A stretch of 64,000 nt of DNA from NCBI RefSeq assembly GCF_017948485.1, contig NZ_JAFFSX010000001.1, forward strand, positions 496,001-560,000. The letters are read 5' to 3'. This document shows positions 19,872 through 30,695 of the stretch, piece after piece. Position 1 is the stretch's first letter. Every line of letters starts with the position of its first letter. Below the pieces are notes generated by a model. The model ran no database searches. It worked only from the letters and a program-made list of their open reading frames with translations, and had not been told where the DNA came from. The stretch is from Streptomyces sp. GESEQ-35 (GTDB taxonomy: Bacteria; Actinomycetota; Actinomycetes; Streptomycetales; Streptomycetaceae). Position numbers and translations under genes: made by a program.

Positions 19872-22800
19872 TCAGTCGAGCCGTTCGAAGAGCGCGAACA
19901 GCTCCTCGTCGCTGGCGGTTTCGAGATCCTCGTGGGACGTGTCCGCGTCTGACGGGCCGGGATCGCCCGCCGTCTCGGCCGCCTTCAGCAACGCGCGCAG
20001 GCGTACGGTGATCCGCTCGCGGGCCTCCTCGTCGGGTGCCGCGGACTCGATGACCGCCTCCAGACCGGCGAGACCGGCCAGCACCGCATCGGCAGGGGAC
20101 GCCTCGTCGACGGCGAGTTCGTCGCGCAGATAGCCCGCGAGCGCCGCCGGGGTCGGGTAGTCGAACACCAGCGTGGCGGGGAGCTTCAGGCCGCTCGCCT
20201 CGCGCAGCCGGTTGCGCAGTTCCACCGAGGTGAGCGAGTCGAATCCGGCCTCGTTGAACGCGGTGTCCGGCCGGACGCTCTCCGGCCCGCTGTGCCCGAG
20301 CACGACCGCGGCCTGAGCACGCACCACGTCGAGGAGCAGAGCTTCCTGCTTCGCCGCGGTGAGTCCGGTCAGGCGGTCGGAGAGCTGTCGCTGCTCGCCA
20401 CCGCTGCCGGCCGTCTGCGCCAGTTGCCGGCCCGCGCGGACCAGGCCGCGCAGCAGATGTGGCACTCCGCCGCCCGCCGCCGCGTCGGCACGCACTGCCC
20501 GCAGGTCCAGCTTGACCGGCACGAGGAGCGAGTGCTGGGAGCCGAGCGCGGCGTCGAACAGCTCCATGCCCTCGGCGGGCGGGAGCGCCAGCACTCCCCC
20601 ACGCCCTTCACGCCGACTCATCCGGTTCCTGGTGAGGTCGTCGATGTTGCCGGCCATGCCGGTGAGCTGCTCCCACGGACCCCAGGAGAGCGACAGCCCC
20701 GGCAGGCCCGCCGCTCGGCGGTTGTCCATCAGCCCGTCCAGGAAGGCGTTCGCCGCCGCGTAACCGCCGCTGCCGGCGCCCATGAAGACGGACGACGCGG
20801 AGGAGTAGACGACGAACGCGTCCAGGTCCAGGCCGCGGGTGAGCGCGTCGAGGTGTCGTACGGCATCCACCTTCGGCGCGAACACGCCCGCCAGCCGCTC
20901 CTGGGTCAGGGCCCCGATCACGCCGGGATCGAACACACCGGCCGTGTGCACCACACCGCGCAGGGGCTGCTCGTCGGGCATCGACGCCAGCAGCGCCTCG
21001 ACCTGCGCGCGGTCGGACACGTCACAGGCCACGACGGAGATCGCCACGCCCTGCTCGGTGAGCTCGGCGACCAGCTCCTGCGCACCCTCGGCGTCCGGCC
21101 CGCGACGGCTGGCGAGGACAAGGTGTCGTACGCCGTTGCGGGCGACCAGATGCCGGGCCGCCAGCGCGCCCAGCGACCCGCCGCCCGAGACCAGGACGGT
21201 GCCCTCCGGCCCGAACACCACGGGCACGTCGGCGACTTGGCCGGTGGCGCGGGCGAGCCGGGGCACGAAGAGGCTCGTGTCGCGCACCGCGATCTGCGGT
21301 TCGCCGCCCGCCACCACTGCGGCAAGGACGGCATCCAGCACCGGCTCCACGCCGCCCTCGGCGTCGGGGTCCGTGTCGAGGAGGACGATCCGGTCCGGGT
21401 TCTCGGACTGCGCGGCGCGGACCAGCCCCCACACCGCCGCTCCGGCCGGGTCGGTCACCCTGCCGTCACCGGCGGGGACCGCGCCCCGGGTCAGCACCAC
21501 AAGGCGCGATTCCTCAAGACCGGGCGCGGCCAGCCACACCTGCGCCACGCCCAGCGCCCGGGAGGCCAGGGCGAGTACCGCGTCCTCGCCGTCGCCACCG
21601 ACGGCCTCCAGCACCGCCACGGCCGGCACGCTGCCGCTCGTGGCCAGGGTGACCATGTCATCGGCCGAGACCACCGGCACCCACGGGGGCGCGGGCTCCG
21701 GCTGCGCCGGGGGCAGTTCGGTCCACTCCACCGCGAACAGCGAGTCGCGGCTCTCGTCCGCCGCCGCGGCACCCAGCTGCTCGATGTTCACCGCCCGCAT
21801 GACCAGCGCGTCCATCGTCAGGACCGGGCTGCCGGTCGCGTCGGCCGCTTCGACCGACAGCGCGTCCGAGCCGTTCGGCGCGACCCGCACCCGCAGTGCC
21901 GAGGCACCCGCGGCATGCAGCACCAGTCCGTTCCACGAGAACGGCATCACCGGCTGCCCGGTTTCCTCCTCCGCGGTGTCCGCCGCGACGGCGAACGTCC
22001 CGGCCTGTAGGGCGGCGTCGAGGAGCGCGGGGTGCAGGCCGAAGGCGCCGGCCTGCTTGCGCTCCTCCTCGGGCAGGGCGACCTCGGCGAAGAGTTCCTC
22101 GCCGCGCCGCCACACCGCGCGCACACCCTGGAACACGGGACCGTACGCGTAGCCGCGCTCGAGCAGACCCTCGTACAGGTCGCCGGTGTCCAGATCCACT
22201 TGCTGGGCACCGGACGGCGGCCAGGCGGCGAAGTCGAAGTCCGTTCCCCGGGCCGAGGTGGCGGGCGCCAGCATTCCGGTGGCGTGCCGCGTCCACGCTG
22301 CCCCGTCACCGGAAGCGTCTTCCCGCTGGGAGTAGATCTCCATGGTGCGCGAGCCGCTCTCGCCCGGCGCACCCACGGCGACCTGGACCCGTACGCCACC
22401 CTGCTCGGGCACGATCAGCGGCGCTTCGGTCACGAGCTCTTCCAGCACTCCGCAGCCGGCCTCGTCGCCGGCCCGCACGGCCAGCTCCACCAGTCCCGTG
22501 GCGGGGACGAGTACAAGTCCGCCCACCACGTGATCACCCAGCCAGGGGTGCGACTTGAGCGAGAGGCGTGAGGTGAACACCAGCCCGTCGGACTGCGGCA
22601 ACCGCACCACCGCGCCAAGGAGCGGGTGATCGGCCGCCGACTGTCCCAGCGACGCCGCGTCAGTGGCGGCCTGTGCCGTCCGGAGCCAGTAGTGCTGGTG
22701 GTCGAAGGCGTACGTCGGCAGGTCCACACCCGCCGACCGGGCAGCTCCGGCCGGGAGTACGCCGGTCCAGTCCACGGGCACGCCGCGGACGAACAGCTCG

Positions 22801-25328
22801 GCCATGGAGGCGAGGAGTCGGCGCAGGCCGCCTTCTTCACGGCGCAGCGAGCCGGTGACCACAGCCCCGGTGTCGCTCTCGTCGACGATCTCGGTGATCG
22901 GCTGGATCAGCACCGGGTGAGCGCTGACCTCGATGAAGACTCCGTGACCCTGGCGGATCAACTCGGCCACCGCCGGGCCGAAACCCACCTTTCCGCGCAG
23001 GTTGCGATACCAGTAGCCGCCGTCCAGAACACCGGCTTCCTGCACCCATTCGCCGGTGACGGTCGAGTAGAAGGGGAGCATCGGCGCCTGGGCGTTGATG
23101 CCGGAGAGGGTGTCGGCGAGGGTGTCGCGGATGTCCTCCACGTGCCGGGTGTGCGAGGCGTAGTCCACCGCCACCCGACGCACCCGGACACCATCAGTCG
23201 AGAGGGCGGCGAGCACCTCGTCCAGGGCCTCGGCGTCACCGGCGACCACCACCGAGGACGGGCCGTTCACGGCCGCCACCTCGACCCGATCCGCCCACGG
23301 CACCAGCCGCGCGACCGCTTCGCTCTCGCTCAGCGCGACCGAGGCCATGCCGCCCCGCCCCGCCAGCTGCGAAGCAATCGCCTGGCTCCGCAGGGCCACC
23401 ACACGTGCCGCGTCCTCCAAGGACAGCGCACCGGACACACACGCGGCCGCGATCTCACCCTGCGAGTGACCCAACACCGCGTCCGGCAGCACACCCACCG
23501 ACGACCACACCGCCGCCAGACCCACCATCACCGCGAAACTGGCGGGCTGAACGACATCCACCCGCTCCAACTCAGCATCACCACGCAGCACATCGACCAA
23601 AGACCAGTCGACGAACGGCTCCAACGCCGCCGCACACTCAGCGATCCGCTCCGCGAACACCGGCGACTCGTCGAGCAACTCCCGGCCCATACCGGCCCAT
23701 TGCGAGCCCTGGCCCGGGAACACCCACACCACCTTGCCCGGCGAACCGGCACTCCCGGACACCACACCCGGCGCACTCTCACCCCGAGCCAACGCCCCCA
23801 GCCCGGCCAACGCCTCATCGCTCGACTCGGCCACGACCACCGCACGCTCACTCAGCAACGGCCGGCCGGAGACCAGCGCCCCGGCGACACCCGCCGGCGA
23901 CACCCCATCGGCATCCTCGATGAACGCCGCCAGCCGACCGGCCTGCCCCGCCAACGAACCCTCGCTCCGCGCCGACACCACCAACGGCACCACATCCGCG
24001 GACACCAGCGGCTGCTGTGCCTCCTCGGCAGGCGTCTGTTGCTCTTCGGGCGCCTCCTCCAGGATCAGATGGGCGTTCGTCCCGCTGACGCCGAACGACG
24101 AGACCCCGGCCCGGCGCGGAGCGCCATTGCGCGGCCACTCGCGCGCCTCGGCCAGCAGCTCCACCGCGCCCGCGGACCAGTCCACCTGGGACGTGGGCTG
24201 CTGCACGTGCAGCGTCGGGGGCATCACGCCGTGGCGCAGAGCCTGCACCATCTTGATGACACTGGCGACACCCGCGGCGGCCTGTGCATGGCCGATGTTC
24301 GACTTCAACGACCCCAGCCACAGCGGCTTTTCCGGGTCCCGGTCCCGGCCGTACGTGGCCAGCAGCGCCTGCGCCTCGATCGGATCGCCCAGCGCCGTAC
24401 CGGTTCCGTGCCCCTCCACCACATCCACGTCCGCCGGGCTCAGCCCCGCACTGGCCAGAGCCCGCCGGATCACCCGCTGCTGCGCGGGGCCGTTGGGCGC
24501 GGTGAGGCCGTTGGACGCGCCGTCCTGGTTCAGTGCGCTGCCGCGCAGTACCGCCAGCACCTTGTGCCCGCGCTCCCGCGCCACCGACAGGCGCTCCAGG
24601 ACCACGACACCCACGCCTTCGGACAGGCCCATTCCGTCGGCGCCGTCCCCGAACGCCTTGCAGCGGCCGTCCCCGGCCAGGCCGCGCTGGCGGGAGAACG
24701 CCATGAAGGTGGCGGGTGTTGCCATCACCATCGCGCCGCCGGCCAGGGCCATCGAGCACTCGCCCTGCCGCAGTGCCTGCGCCGCGAGGTGCATCGCCAC
24801 CAGCGACGACGAGCACGCCGTGTCCACCGACACCGCAGGACCCTCGAAGCCGAAGACGTACGACACCCGGCCCGACGCCACACTCGACGCCAGCCCCGTG
24901 CCCGCGAAGCTCTCCATTTCCGGTGTGACGTCGCTGCCGCCGTAGCCCTGACCGGAGACGCCGGTGAACACGCCGACGTCGGTGCCCTTCAGCACGGTCG
25001 GATCGATACCCCCGCCCTCCAGTGCCTCCCAGGAGGTCTCCAGGAGCAGCCGCTGCTGCGGGTCCATCGCCAGCGCCTCACGCGGCGAGATACCGAAGAA
25101 CCCCGCGTCGAAGAGCCCCGCCCGTTGCAGGAAGCCGCCCTGGCTGGTGTACGACGTGCCCGCGTGGTCGGGGTCGGCGTCGAACAGGCCCTCCAGGTCC
25201 CAGCCCCGGTCCTCGGGGAAGTCCGAGACGGCGTCGACGCCGTCGGCGACCAGCTTCCACAGCTCCTCGGGCGAGGAGACCCCGCCCGGGTACCGGCACG
25301 CCATCCCGACGATGGCGAGCGGCTCGTT
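19872..25328 (-). other. PKS module 7: KS-AT(methylmalonyl)-DH-KR-ACP
   Basis: The KS has DTACSSS near 24815. The AT has GHSQGE (near 23465) and YASH (near 23160). The DH has HVVGGLVLVP (near 22535) and [10 protein letters not shown]. The KR has the shortened SGGGSLG (near 21185), GYAAAN (near 20760) and FDP, without LDD. The ACP has GFDSL near 20240, followed by the C-terminal docking segment (about 19872-20110). The linker after the AT is almost identical to that of module 9. Confidence 0.85.
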
Positions 25329-28300
25329 CGTGTCGGTCGTGACGGTAGCCGGTGCCTCCGGCTCCGGTGCCGCCACGTCACCGAACTCCTCGCGCAGATA
25401 GCGGGCGAGGACCAGCGGGGTGGGGTAGTCGAAGACCAGCGTGGGGGGAAGCTTCAGACCGGTCGCCTCGCGCAGCCGGTTGCGCAGTTCCACCGAGGTG
25501 AGCGAGTCGAATCCGGCCTCGTTGAACGCGGTGTCCGGCCGGACACGTTCCGGCCCGCTGTGCCCGAGCACGACCGCGGCCTGGGTTCGCACCAGGTCGA
25601 GAAGCAGCGCCTCCTGCTCGGCGGCCGCGAGTCCGGCCAGCCGGTCGGACAGCTGCCTGCCTTCGCCAACGGTGCTCGCCGCGTGGGCCTGCTGCCGTCC
25701 GGTCCGCACCAGACCGCGCAGCAGAAGCGGGACCGCCCCGCCGGCCGACGCGTCGGCCCGTATCCCCCGCAGGTCCAGCTTGACCGGCACCAGCAGGGCC
25801 TGTGCGGATGCCGTCGCGGCGTCGAACAGCTCCATGCCCTCGGCCGCCGATATCTCCAGCACACCGTGGCGGCCGGCCCTCGCCTGGTCGACGGCGCTGA
25901 GCTGGCCGGCCATGCCGAGGGACTGTTCCCACAGGCCCCAGGCGAGGGACAGACCGGGCAGGCCCGCGGCCCGGCGGCTGCTCATCATGCCGTCCAGGAA
26001 GGCGTTGGCCGCCGAGTAGTTGCCCTGCGCGGCGCCTCCGGACAGGCCCGCCACGGACGAGTACACGACGAACGCGTCCAGCTCCAGGCAGCGGGTGAGC
26101 TCGTCGAGGTGTCGTACGGCGTCCACCTTCGGCGCGAAGACGCCTGCGAGCCGCTCCGGGGTCAGCGCCCCGATCAGACCGTCGTCGAAGACGCCGGCCG
26201 TGTGCACCACACCGCGCAGGGGGTGCTCGTCGGGCAGCGAGGCCAGCAGCGCCTCGACCTGCTCGCGGTTCGACATGTCACAGGCCACGGCCGAGACCGT
26301 CGCGCCCTGCTCGGTGAGTTCGGCGACAAGTTCCCGCACGCCCTCGGCGTCCGGGCCGCGACGGCTGGCGAGCACGAGGTGTCGTACGCCATGACGGGAG
26401 ACCAGATGCCCGGCCGCCAGGCAGCCCAACGATCCCGCGCCCGAGACCAGAACGGTCCCCTCCGGCCCGAACACCGCGGGTGTCTCCGCGACTTGACCGG
26501 TGGTACGGGCGAGCCGCGGGACCGAGAGGACCATGCCGCGGACGGCGATCTGGGGCTCCTCGCTGGCCACCACCGGCCCCAGCACGGAGTCCAGGAGCGA
26601 GTCCACACCGCCCTCGGCGGCGGGGTCGATGTCCAGGAGAACGAGCCGGTCCGGGTTCTCGGTCTGGGCGGCGCGCACCAGACCCCACACCGCCGCTCCG
26701 GCCGGGTCCGTCACGGCCCCCGCACCGGCGGCCACCGCACCCCGGGTCGCGATCACGAGCTGCGACTCTTCGAGGCCGTCCGCGGTCAGCCAGGCCTGGA
26801 GCACACCCAACACATGGGAGGACAGGGCGAGTACGGCGTCCTCGCCGTCGCCGCCGACGGCCTCCAGGACCACCACCGCCGGTACGCCGACGCTCGCGGA
26901 CAGGGCCGCCACGTCGTCGGGGGTGGTCACCGGAACCCATGGCGGCGCGAACTCCGCCCCCTGATCCGGCAGTTCGCTCCACTCCAGCTGGAACAGCGCG
27001 TTGGCGACCACCGTGTCGGCCGGCCTCTCCAACTGCTCGGCGGACACCGCCCGGGACACCAGCGAGTCCAGTGTCAGCACCGGGCCACCGGCCGCGTCGG
27101 CCGCCTGGACCGACAGCGCGTCCGGACCGTTCGGTGCGATCCGTACCCGTAGCGCCGAGGCGCCCGCGGCGTGCAGCGCCAGTCCGTTCCACGCGAACGC
27201 CAGCACCGCCTCCCCGGAGTCGTCCCCGTCCGCGGCACCGATCGTGGCGGCCTGGAGAGCCGCGTCGAGCAGCGCGGGGTGGATACCGAACCTGCCGGCC
27301 TCCTTGCGCTGCTCCTCGGGCAGGGCGACCTCGGCGAAGACCTCCTCCCCGCGCCGCCACACGGCGCGCACACCCTGGAACGCCGGGCCGTAGCCGTAGC
27401 CGCGCTCGACGAGGTCGCTGTAGAAGTCGCCGACCTCGACGGGCTCGGCGCCGGGCGGCGGCCAGGCGGCGAATTCGACATCGGTACCCTGTGCCGACGG
27501 CGCGACCGACAGCGTGCCGGTGGCGTGCCGCGTCCACGTCTCCCCGTCACCGGGAGCGTCCTCGCGCTGCGAGTAGACCTCGACGGCGCGCGAGCCATTC
27601 CCGTCCGGTGCGCCGACGGCGACCTGGACCCGTACGCCACCCTGCTCGGGCACGACCAGCGGCGCCTCGATCACCAGCTCTTCCAGCACCCCGCAACCGG
27701 CCTCGTCACCGGCCCGCACGGCCAGCTCCACCAGCCCGCTGCCTGGGAGGATGACGACACCACCGACGGCGTGATCGGCCAGCCAGGGGTGGGACTTCAG
27801 CGAGAGGCGTGAGGTGAACACCAAGCCGTCGGTCTGCGGCAACTGCACGACCGCGCCGAGGAGCGGGTGGTCGGCCGCAGCCTGTCCCAGCGACGTCGCG
27901 TCCGTCGCCGAACCGGTCTCCTGGAGCCAGTAGTGCTGGTGGTCGAAGGCGTACGTCGGCAGGTCGACGCCGGCCGAAGTCGTTCCGGCCGGCAGCACGC
28001 CGGTCCAGTCCACGGGCACGCCTCGGACGAACAGCTCGGCCATGGAGGCCAACAGCCGCCGCAGACCGCCCTCTTCACGGCGCAGGGAACCGGACACCAC
28101 GACATCCGTGGCGTCGTCCACGATCTCGGCGATCGGCTGGACCAGCACCGGGTGCGCACTGACCTCCACGAAGACCCCGTGACCCTGCCGGATCAACTCG
28201 GCCACCGCCGGGCCGAAACCGACCTGGCCGCGCAGGTTGCGGTACCAGTAGCCGCCGTCCAGGACTCCGGCGTCCTGCACCCATTCGCCGGTGACGGTCG

Positions 28301-30662
28301 AGTAGAAGGGAATCGACGGGGCCTGGGCGCCGACACCGGAGAGGGTGTCGGCAAGCGTCTCGCGGATGTCCTCCACGTGCCGGGTGTGGGAGGCGTAGTC
28401 CACCGCCACCCGCCGCACCCGAACTCCCTGACCGGACAACGCCTCCAGCGCCTCGTCCAGGGCCTCGGCGTCACCGGCCACCACCACCGAGGACGGTCCG
28501 TTCACGGCCGCCACCTCGACCCGATCCGCCCACGGCACCAGCCGTGCGACCGCCTCACTCTCACTCAGCGCGACCGAGGCCATGCCACCGCGCCCGGCCA
28601 ACTGCCCGGCAATCGCCTGGCTCCGCAACGCCACCACACGTGCCGCGTCCTCCAGAGACAGCGCACCGGAGACACACGCGGCCGCGATCTCACCCTGCGA
28701 GTGCCCCAGCACCGCGTCGGGCCGAACCCCGACCGAGGACCAGACAGCGGCCAGTCCGACCATCACTGCGAAACTGGCAGGTTGCAGTACGTCCACCCGC
28801 TCCAGCAGTTCGGGGTCGGCGTCGCCGCGCAGCACGTCGGCCAAAGACCAGTCGATGAACGGCTCCAGCGCCGCCGCACACTCGGCGATCCGCTCCGCGA
28901 AGACCGGCGACTCGTCGATCAACTCCCGGCCCATACCGGCCCATTGGGAACCCTGGCCCGGGAACACCCACACCGCCTTGCCCGGCGAACCGGCACTCCC
29001 GGACACCACACCCGGCGCACTCTCACCCCGAGCCAACGCCCCCAGCCCAGCCAACGCCTCCGCACCCGACTCGGCCACGACCACCGCACGCTCACTCAGC
29101 AGCGCCCGGCCAGAGACCAGCGCGCCGGCGACACCCGCCGGCGACACCTCATCGGCATCCTCTATGCACGCCGCCAGCCGACCGGCCTGCCCCGCCAACG
29201 AACCCTCGCTCCGCGCCGACACCACCAACGGCACCACACCACCGGACACCAGCGAATGCCGTGCCTCCTCGGCGGGAGCCTCCTCCAGGATCAGATGGGC
29301 GTTCGTCCCACTGACCCCGAACGCGGACACGGCCGCTCGACGCGGGTGCCCGTTGCTCGGCCACTCCCGCGCCTCCGTCAGGAGCTCCACCGCGCCCGCG
29401 GACCAGTCCACCTGCGTCGTCGGTGCATCGACGTGCAAGGTCGGGGGAAGAGTCTCGTGCCGCAGCGCCTGGACCATCTTGATCACACCGGCGACGCCCG
29501 CGGCGGCCTGGGTGTGTCCGATGTTCGACTTCAACGAACCGAGCCACAGCGGCTGTTGAGGATCGCGTCCCCGGCCGTATGTGGCCAGCAGCGCCTGTGC
29601 CTCGATCGGGTCACCGAGGACCGTACCGGTCCCGTGGCCCTCGACCACATCCACGTCGGCCGGGGAAATGCCGGCGTTGGCAAGGGCCCCACGGATCACC
29701 CGCTGCTGCGAGGGACCGTTCGGAGCCGTCAGGCCGTTGGACGCGCCGTCCTGGTTCACCGCACTGCCCCGCAGCACCGCCAGCACCCTGTGCCCGCGCT
29801 CCCGCGCCACCGACAGGCGCTCCAGGACGACCACGCCGACGCCCTCGGCCCAGCCCGTGCCGTCGGCGCCGTCCGCGAACGCCTTGCAGCGGCCGTCGGC
29901 GGCCAGCCCGCGCTGGCGCGAGAACTCCACGAACGCGCCGGGGTTGGCCATGACCGTGGCGCCGCCGGCGAGCGCCATGGAGCACTCGCCCTGCCGCAGC
30001 GCCTGCGCGGCGAGGTGCATCGACACCAGCGACGACGAGCAGGCCGAGTCGATCGTGACGGCCGGGCCCTCGAAGCCGAGCACATACGACACCCGGCCCG
30101 AGGCCACACTGGTCGATCCGCCCGTGCCCGCGAAGCCCTCCAGCTCGGGTGTGACCACGCTGGCGCCGGGCGCTACATAGCCCTGGCCGAACACCCCGGA
30201 GAACACGCCGACATCGGCGCCCTTCAGCGAGACCGGGTCGATGCCGGCGCTCTCCATGGCCTCCCAGGAGGTCTCCAGGAGCAGCCGCTGCTGCGGGTCC
30301 ATCGCCAGCGCCTCACGCGGTGAGATACCGAAGAAGTCCGCGTCGAAGAGGCCCGCCTCGTGCAGGAAGCCGCCCTTGCTGGTGTACGTCGTGCCCGCAC
30401 GGTCGGGGTCCGGGTCGAACAGGCCCTCCAGGTCCCAGCCCCGGTCCTCGGGGAAGTCCGAGACGGCGTCGCGGCCGTCGCGCACCAGTCGCCACAGGTC
30501 CTCGGGACCCGCCACCCCACCGGGCAGCCGGCACGCCATACCCACGATCGCGATCGGCTCTCGGGAGGCGTCGACGAGCTGGCGGTTCCGCTTCTTCAGC
30601 GAGCCGACCTCTTCGAGCGACTTCCGTAGCGCCTCGACGACCTTTTCATACGACGCACTCAC
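19872..30662 (-). CDS. Type I polyketide synthase C, modules 6 and 7
   Basis: A 3596-residue PKS with two KS-AT-DH-KR-ACP modules. I favour the GTG at 30662 because GGGGA sits five bases upstream; the TTG at 30674 would have its AAGGA directly adjacent. The N-terminal docking helix (YEKVVEALRKSLEEV) resembles that of PKS B (KQVVEALRASLKEN). The C-terminal region has a helix-rich docking segment ending EELFALFERLD, which resembles the end of PKS D and not the ends of A and B. Modules 6 and 7 sit in one protein here; in rifamycin module 6 belongs to RifB and module 7 to RifC. Confidence 0.94.
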   Translation of the reverse strand: MSASYEKVVEALRKSLEEVGSLKKRNRQLVDASREPIAIVGMACRLPGGVAGPEDLWRLVRDGRDAVSDFPEDRGWDLEGLFDPDPDRAGTTYTSKGGFLHEAGLFDADFFGISPREALAMDPQQRLLLETSWEAMESAGIDPVSLKGADVGVFSGVFGQGYVAPGASVVTPELEGFAGTGGSTSVASGRVSYVLGFEGPAVTIDSACSSSLVSMHLAAQALRQGECSMALAGGATVMANPGAFVEFSRQRGLAADGRCKAFADGADGTGWAEGVGVVVLERLSVARERGHRVLAVLRGSAVNQDGASNGLTAPNGPSQQRVIRGALANAGISPADVDVVEGHGTGTVLGDPIEAQALLATYGRGRDPQQPLWLGSLKSNIGHTQAAAGVAGVIKMVQALRHETLPPTLHVDAPTTQVDWSAGAVELLTEAREWPSNGHPRRAAVSAFGVSGTNAHLILEEAPAEEARHSLVSGGVVPLVVSARSEGSLAGQAGRLAACIEDADEVSPAGVAGALVSGRALLSERAVVVAESGAEALAGLGALARGESAPGVVSGSAGSPGKAVWVFPGQGSQWAGMGRELIDESPVFAERIAECAAALEPFIDWSLADVLRGDADPELLERVDVLQPASFAVMVGLAAVWSSVGVRPDAVLGHSQGEIAAACVSGALSLEDAARVVALRSQAIAGQLAGRGGMASVALSESEAVARLVPWADRVEVAAVNGPSSVVVAGDAEALDEALEALSGQGVRVRRVAVDYASHTRHVEDIRETLADTLSGVGAQAPSIPFYSTVTGEWVQDAGVLDGGYWYRNLRGQVGFGPAVAELIRQGHGVFVEVSAHPVLVQPIAEIVDDATDVVVSGSLRREEGGLRRLLASMAELFVRGVPVDWTGVLPAGTTSAGVDLPTYAFDHQHYWLQETGSATDATSLGQAAADHPLLGAVVQLPQTDGLVFTSRLSLKSHPWLADHAVGGVVILPGSGLVELAVRAGDEAGCGVLEELVIEAPLVVPEQGGVRVQVAVGAPDGNGSRAVEVYSQREDAPGDGETWTRHATGTLSVAPSAQGTDVEFAAWPPPGAEPVEVGDFYSDLVERGYGYGPAFQGVRAVWRRGEEVFAEVALPEEQRKEAGRFGIHPALLDAALQAATIGAADGDDSGEAVLAFAWNGLALHAAGASALRVRIAPNGPDALSVQAADAAGGPVLTLDSLVSRAVSAEQLERPADTVVANALFQLEWSELPDQGAEFAPPWVPVTTPDDVAALSASVGVPAVVVLEAVGGDGEDAVLALSSHVLGVLQAWLTADGLEESQLVIATRGAVAAGAGAVTDPAGAAVWGLVRAAQTENPDRLVLLDIDPAAEGGVDSLLDSVLGPVVASEEPQIAVRGMVLSVPRLARTTGQVAETPAVFGPEGTVLVSGAGSLGCLAAGHLVSRHGVRHLVLASRRGPDAEGVRELVAELTEQGATVSAVACDMSNREQVEALLASLPDEHPLRGVVHTAGVFDDGLIGALTPERLAGVFAPKVDAVRHLDELTRCLELDAFVVYSSVAGLSGGAAQGNYSAANAFLDGMMSSRRAAGLPGLSLAWGLWEQSLGMAGQLSAVDQARAGRHGVLEISAAEGMELFDAATASAQALLVPVKLDLRGIRADASAGGAVPLLLRGLVRTGRQQAHAASTVGEGRQLSDRLAGLAAAEQEALLLDLVRTQAAVVLGHSGPERVRPDTAFNEAGFDSLTSVELRNRLREATGLKLPPTLVFDYPTPLVLARYLREEFGDVAAPEPEAPATVTTDTNEPLAIVGMACRYPGGVSSPEELWKLVADGVDAVSDFPEDRGWDLEGLFDADPDHAGTSYTSQGGFLQRAGLFDAGFFGISPREALAMDPQQRLLLETSWEALEGGGIDPTVLKGTDVGVFTGVSGQGYGGSDVTPEMESFAGTGLASSVASGRVSYVFGFEGPAVSVDTACSSSLVAMHLAAQALRQGECSMALAGGAMVMATPATFMAFSRQRGLAGDGRCKAFGDGADGMGLSEGVGVVVLERLSVARERGHKVLAVLRGSALNQDGASNGLTAPNGPAQQRVIRRALASAGLSPADVDVVEGHGTGTALGDPIEAQALLATYGRDRDPEKPLWLGSLKSNIGHAQAAAGVASVIKMVQALRHGVMPPTLHVQQPTSQVDWSAGAVELLAEAREWPRNGAPRRAGVSSFGVSGTNAHLILEEAPEEQQTPAEEAQQPLVSADVVPLVVSARSEGSLAGQAGRLAAFIEDADGVSPAGVAGALVSGRPLLSERAVVVAESSDEALAGLGALARGESAPGVVSGSAGSPGKVVWVFPGQGSQWAGMGRELLDESPVFAERIAECAAALEPFVDWSLVDVLRGDAELERVDVVQPASFAVMVGLAAVWSSVGVLPDAVLGHSQGEIAAACVSGALSLEDAARVVALRSQAIASQLAGRGGMASVALSESEAVARLVPWADRVEVAAVNGPSSVVVAGDAEALDEVLAALSTDGVRVRRVAVDYASHTRHVEDIRDTLADTLSGINAQAPMLPFYSTVTGEWVQEAGVLDGGYWYRNLRGKVGFGPAVAELIRQGHGVFIEVSAHPVLIQPITEIVDESDTGAVVTGSLRREEGGLRRLLASMAELFVRGVPVDWTGVLPAGAARSAGVDLPTYAFDHQHYWLRTAQAATDAASLGQSAADHPLLGAVVRLPQSDGLVFTSRLSLKSHPWLGDHVVGGLVLVPATGLVELAVRAGDEAGCGVLEELVTEAPLIVPEQGGVRVQVAVGAPGESGSRTMEIYSQREDASGDGAAWTRHATGMLAPATSARGTDFDFAAWPPSGAQQVDLDTGDLYEGLLERGYAYGPVFQGVRAVWRRGEELFAEVALPEEERKQAGAFGLHPALLDAALQAGTFAVAADTAEEETGQPVMPFSWNGLVLHAAGASALRVRVAPNGSDALSVEAADATGSPVLTMDALVMRAVNIEQLGAAAADESRDSLFAVEWTELPPAQPEPAPPWVPVVSADDMVTLATSGSVPAVAVLEAVGGDGEDAVLALASRALGVAQVWLAAPGLEESRLVVLTRGAVPAGDGRVTDPAGAAVWGLVRAAQSENPDRIVLLDTDPDAEGGVEPVLDAVLAAVVAGGEPQIAVRDTSLFVPRLARATGQVADVPVVFGPEGTVLVSGGGSLGALAARHLVARNGVRHLVLASRRGPDAEGAQELVAELTEQGVAISVVACDVSDRAQVEALLASMPDEQPLRGVVHTAGVFDPGVIGALTQERLAGVFAPKVDAVRHLDALTRGLDLDAFVVYSSASSVFMGAGSGGYAAANAFLDGLMDNRRAAGLPGLSLSWGPWEQLTGMAGNIDDLTRNRMSRREGRGGVLALPPAEGMELFDAALGSQHSLLVPVKLDLRAVRADAAAGGGVPHLLRGLVRAGRQLAQTAGSGGEQRQLSDRLTGLTAAKQEALLLDVVRAQAAVVLGHSGPESVRPDTAFNEAGFDSLTSVELRNRLREASGLKLPATLVFDYPTPAALAGYLRDELAVDEASPADAVLAGLAGLEAVIESAAPDEEARERITVRLRALLKAAETAGDPGPSDADTSHEDLETASDEELFALFERLD
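22539..22725. repeat. Post-AT linker tract shared by modules 7 and 9 (copy 2)
   Basis: Partner of 11275-11462. Similarity stops at the AT boundary, upstream of the [10 protein letters not shown] motif. Confidence 0.8.
25329..30662 (-). other. PKS module 6: KS-AT(methylmalonyl)-DH-KR-ACP
   Basis: The KS active site reads DSACSSS (near 30035), not DTACSSS. The AT has GHSQGE (near 28705) and YASH (near 28395). The DH has HAVGGVVILP (near 27775) and [10 protein letters not shown]. The KR has the shortened SGAGSLG (near 26435), NYSAAN (near 26015) and FDD. The ACP has GFDSL near 25510. Rifamycin-type chains keep a hydroxyl from this module even though the DH looks intact. Confidence 0.85.
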
Positions 30663-30695
30663 TTGATTCCCCAATCCTTCAGCGGTTTCGCAGAG

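Noticed and set aside
22626..27152. Very long plus-strand open frame (about 1500 codons), with similar ones elsewhere over the PKS genes
   Set aside because: It lies antisense to KS and AT coding sequence, recurs in register with the modules and has low-complexity composition; it is an effect of high GC.
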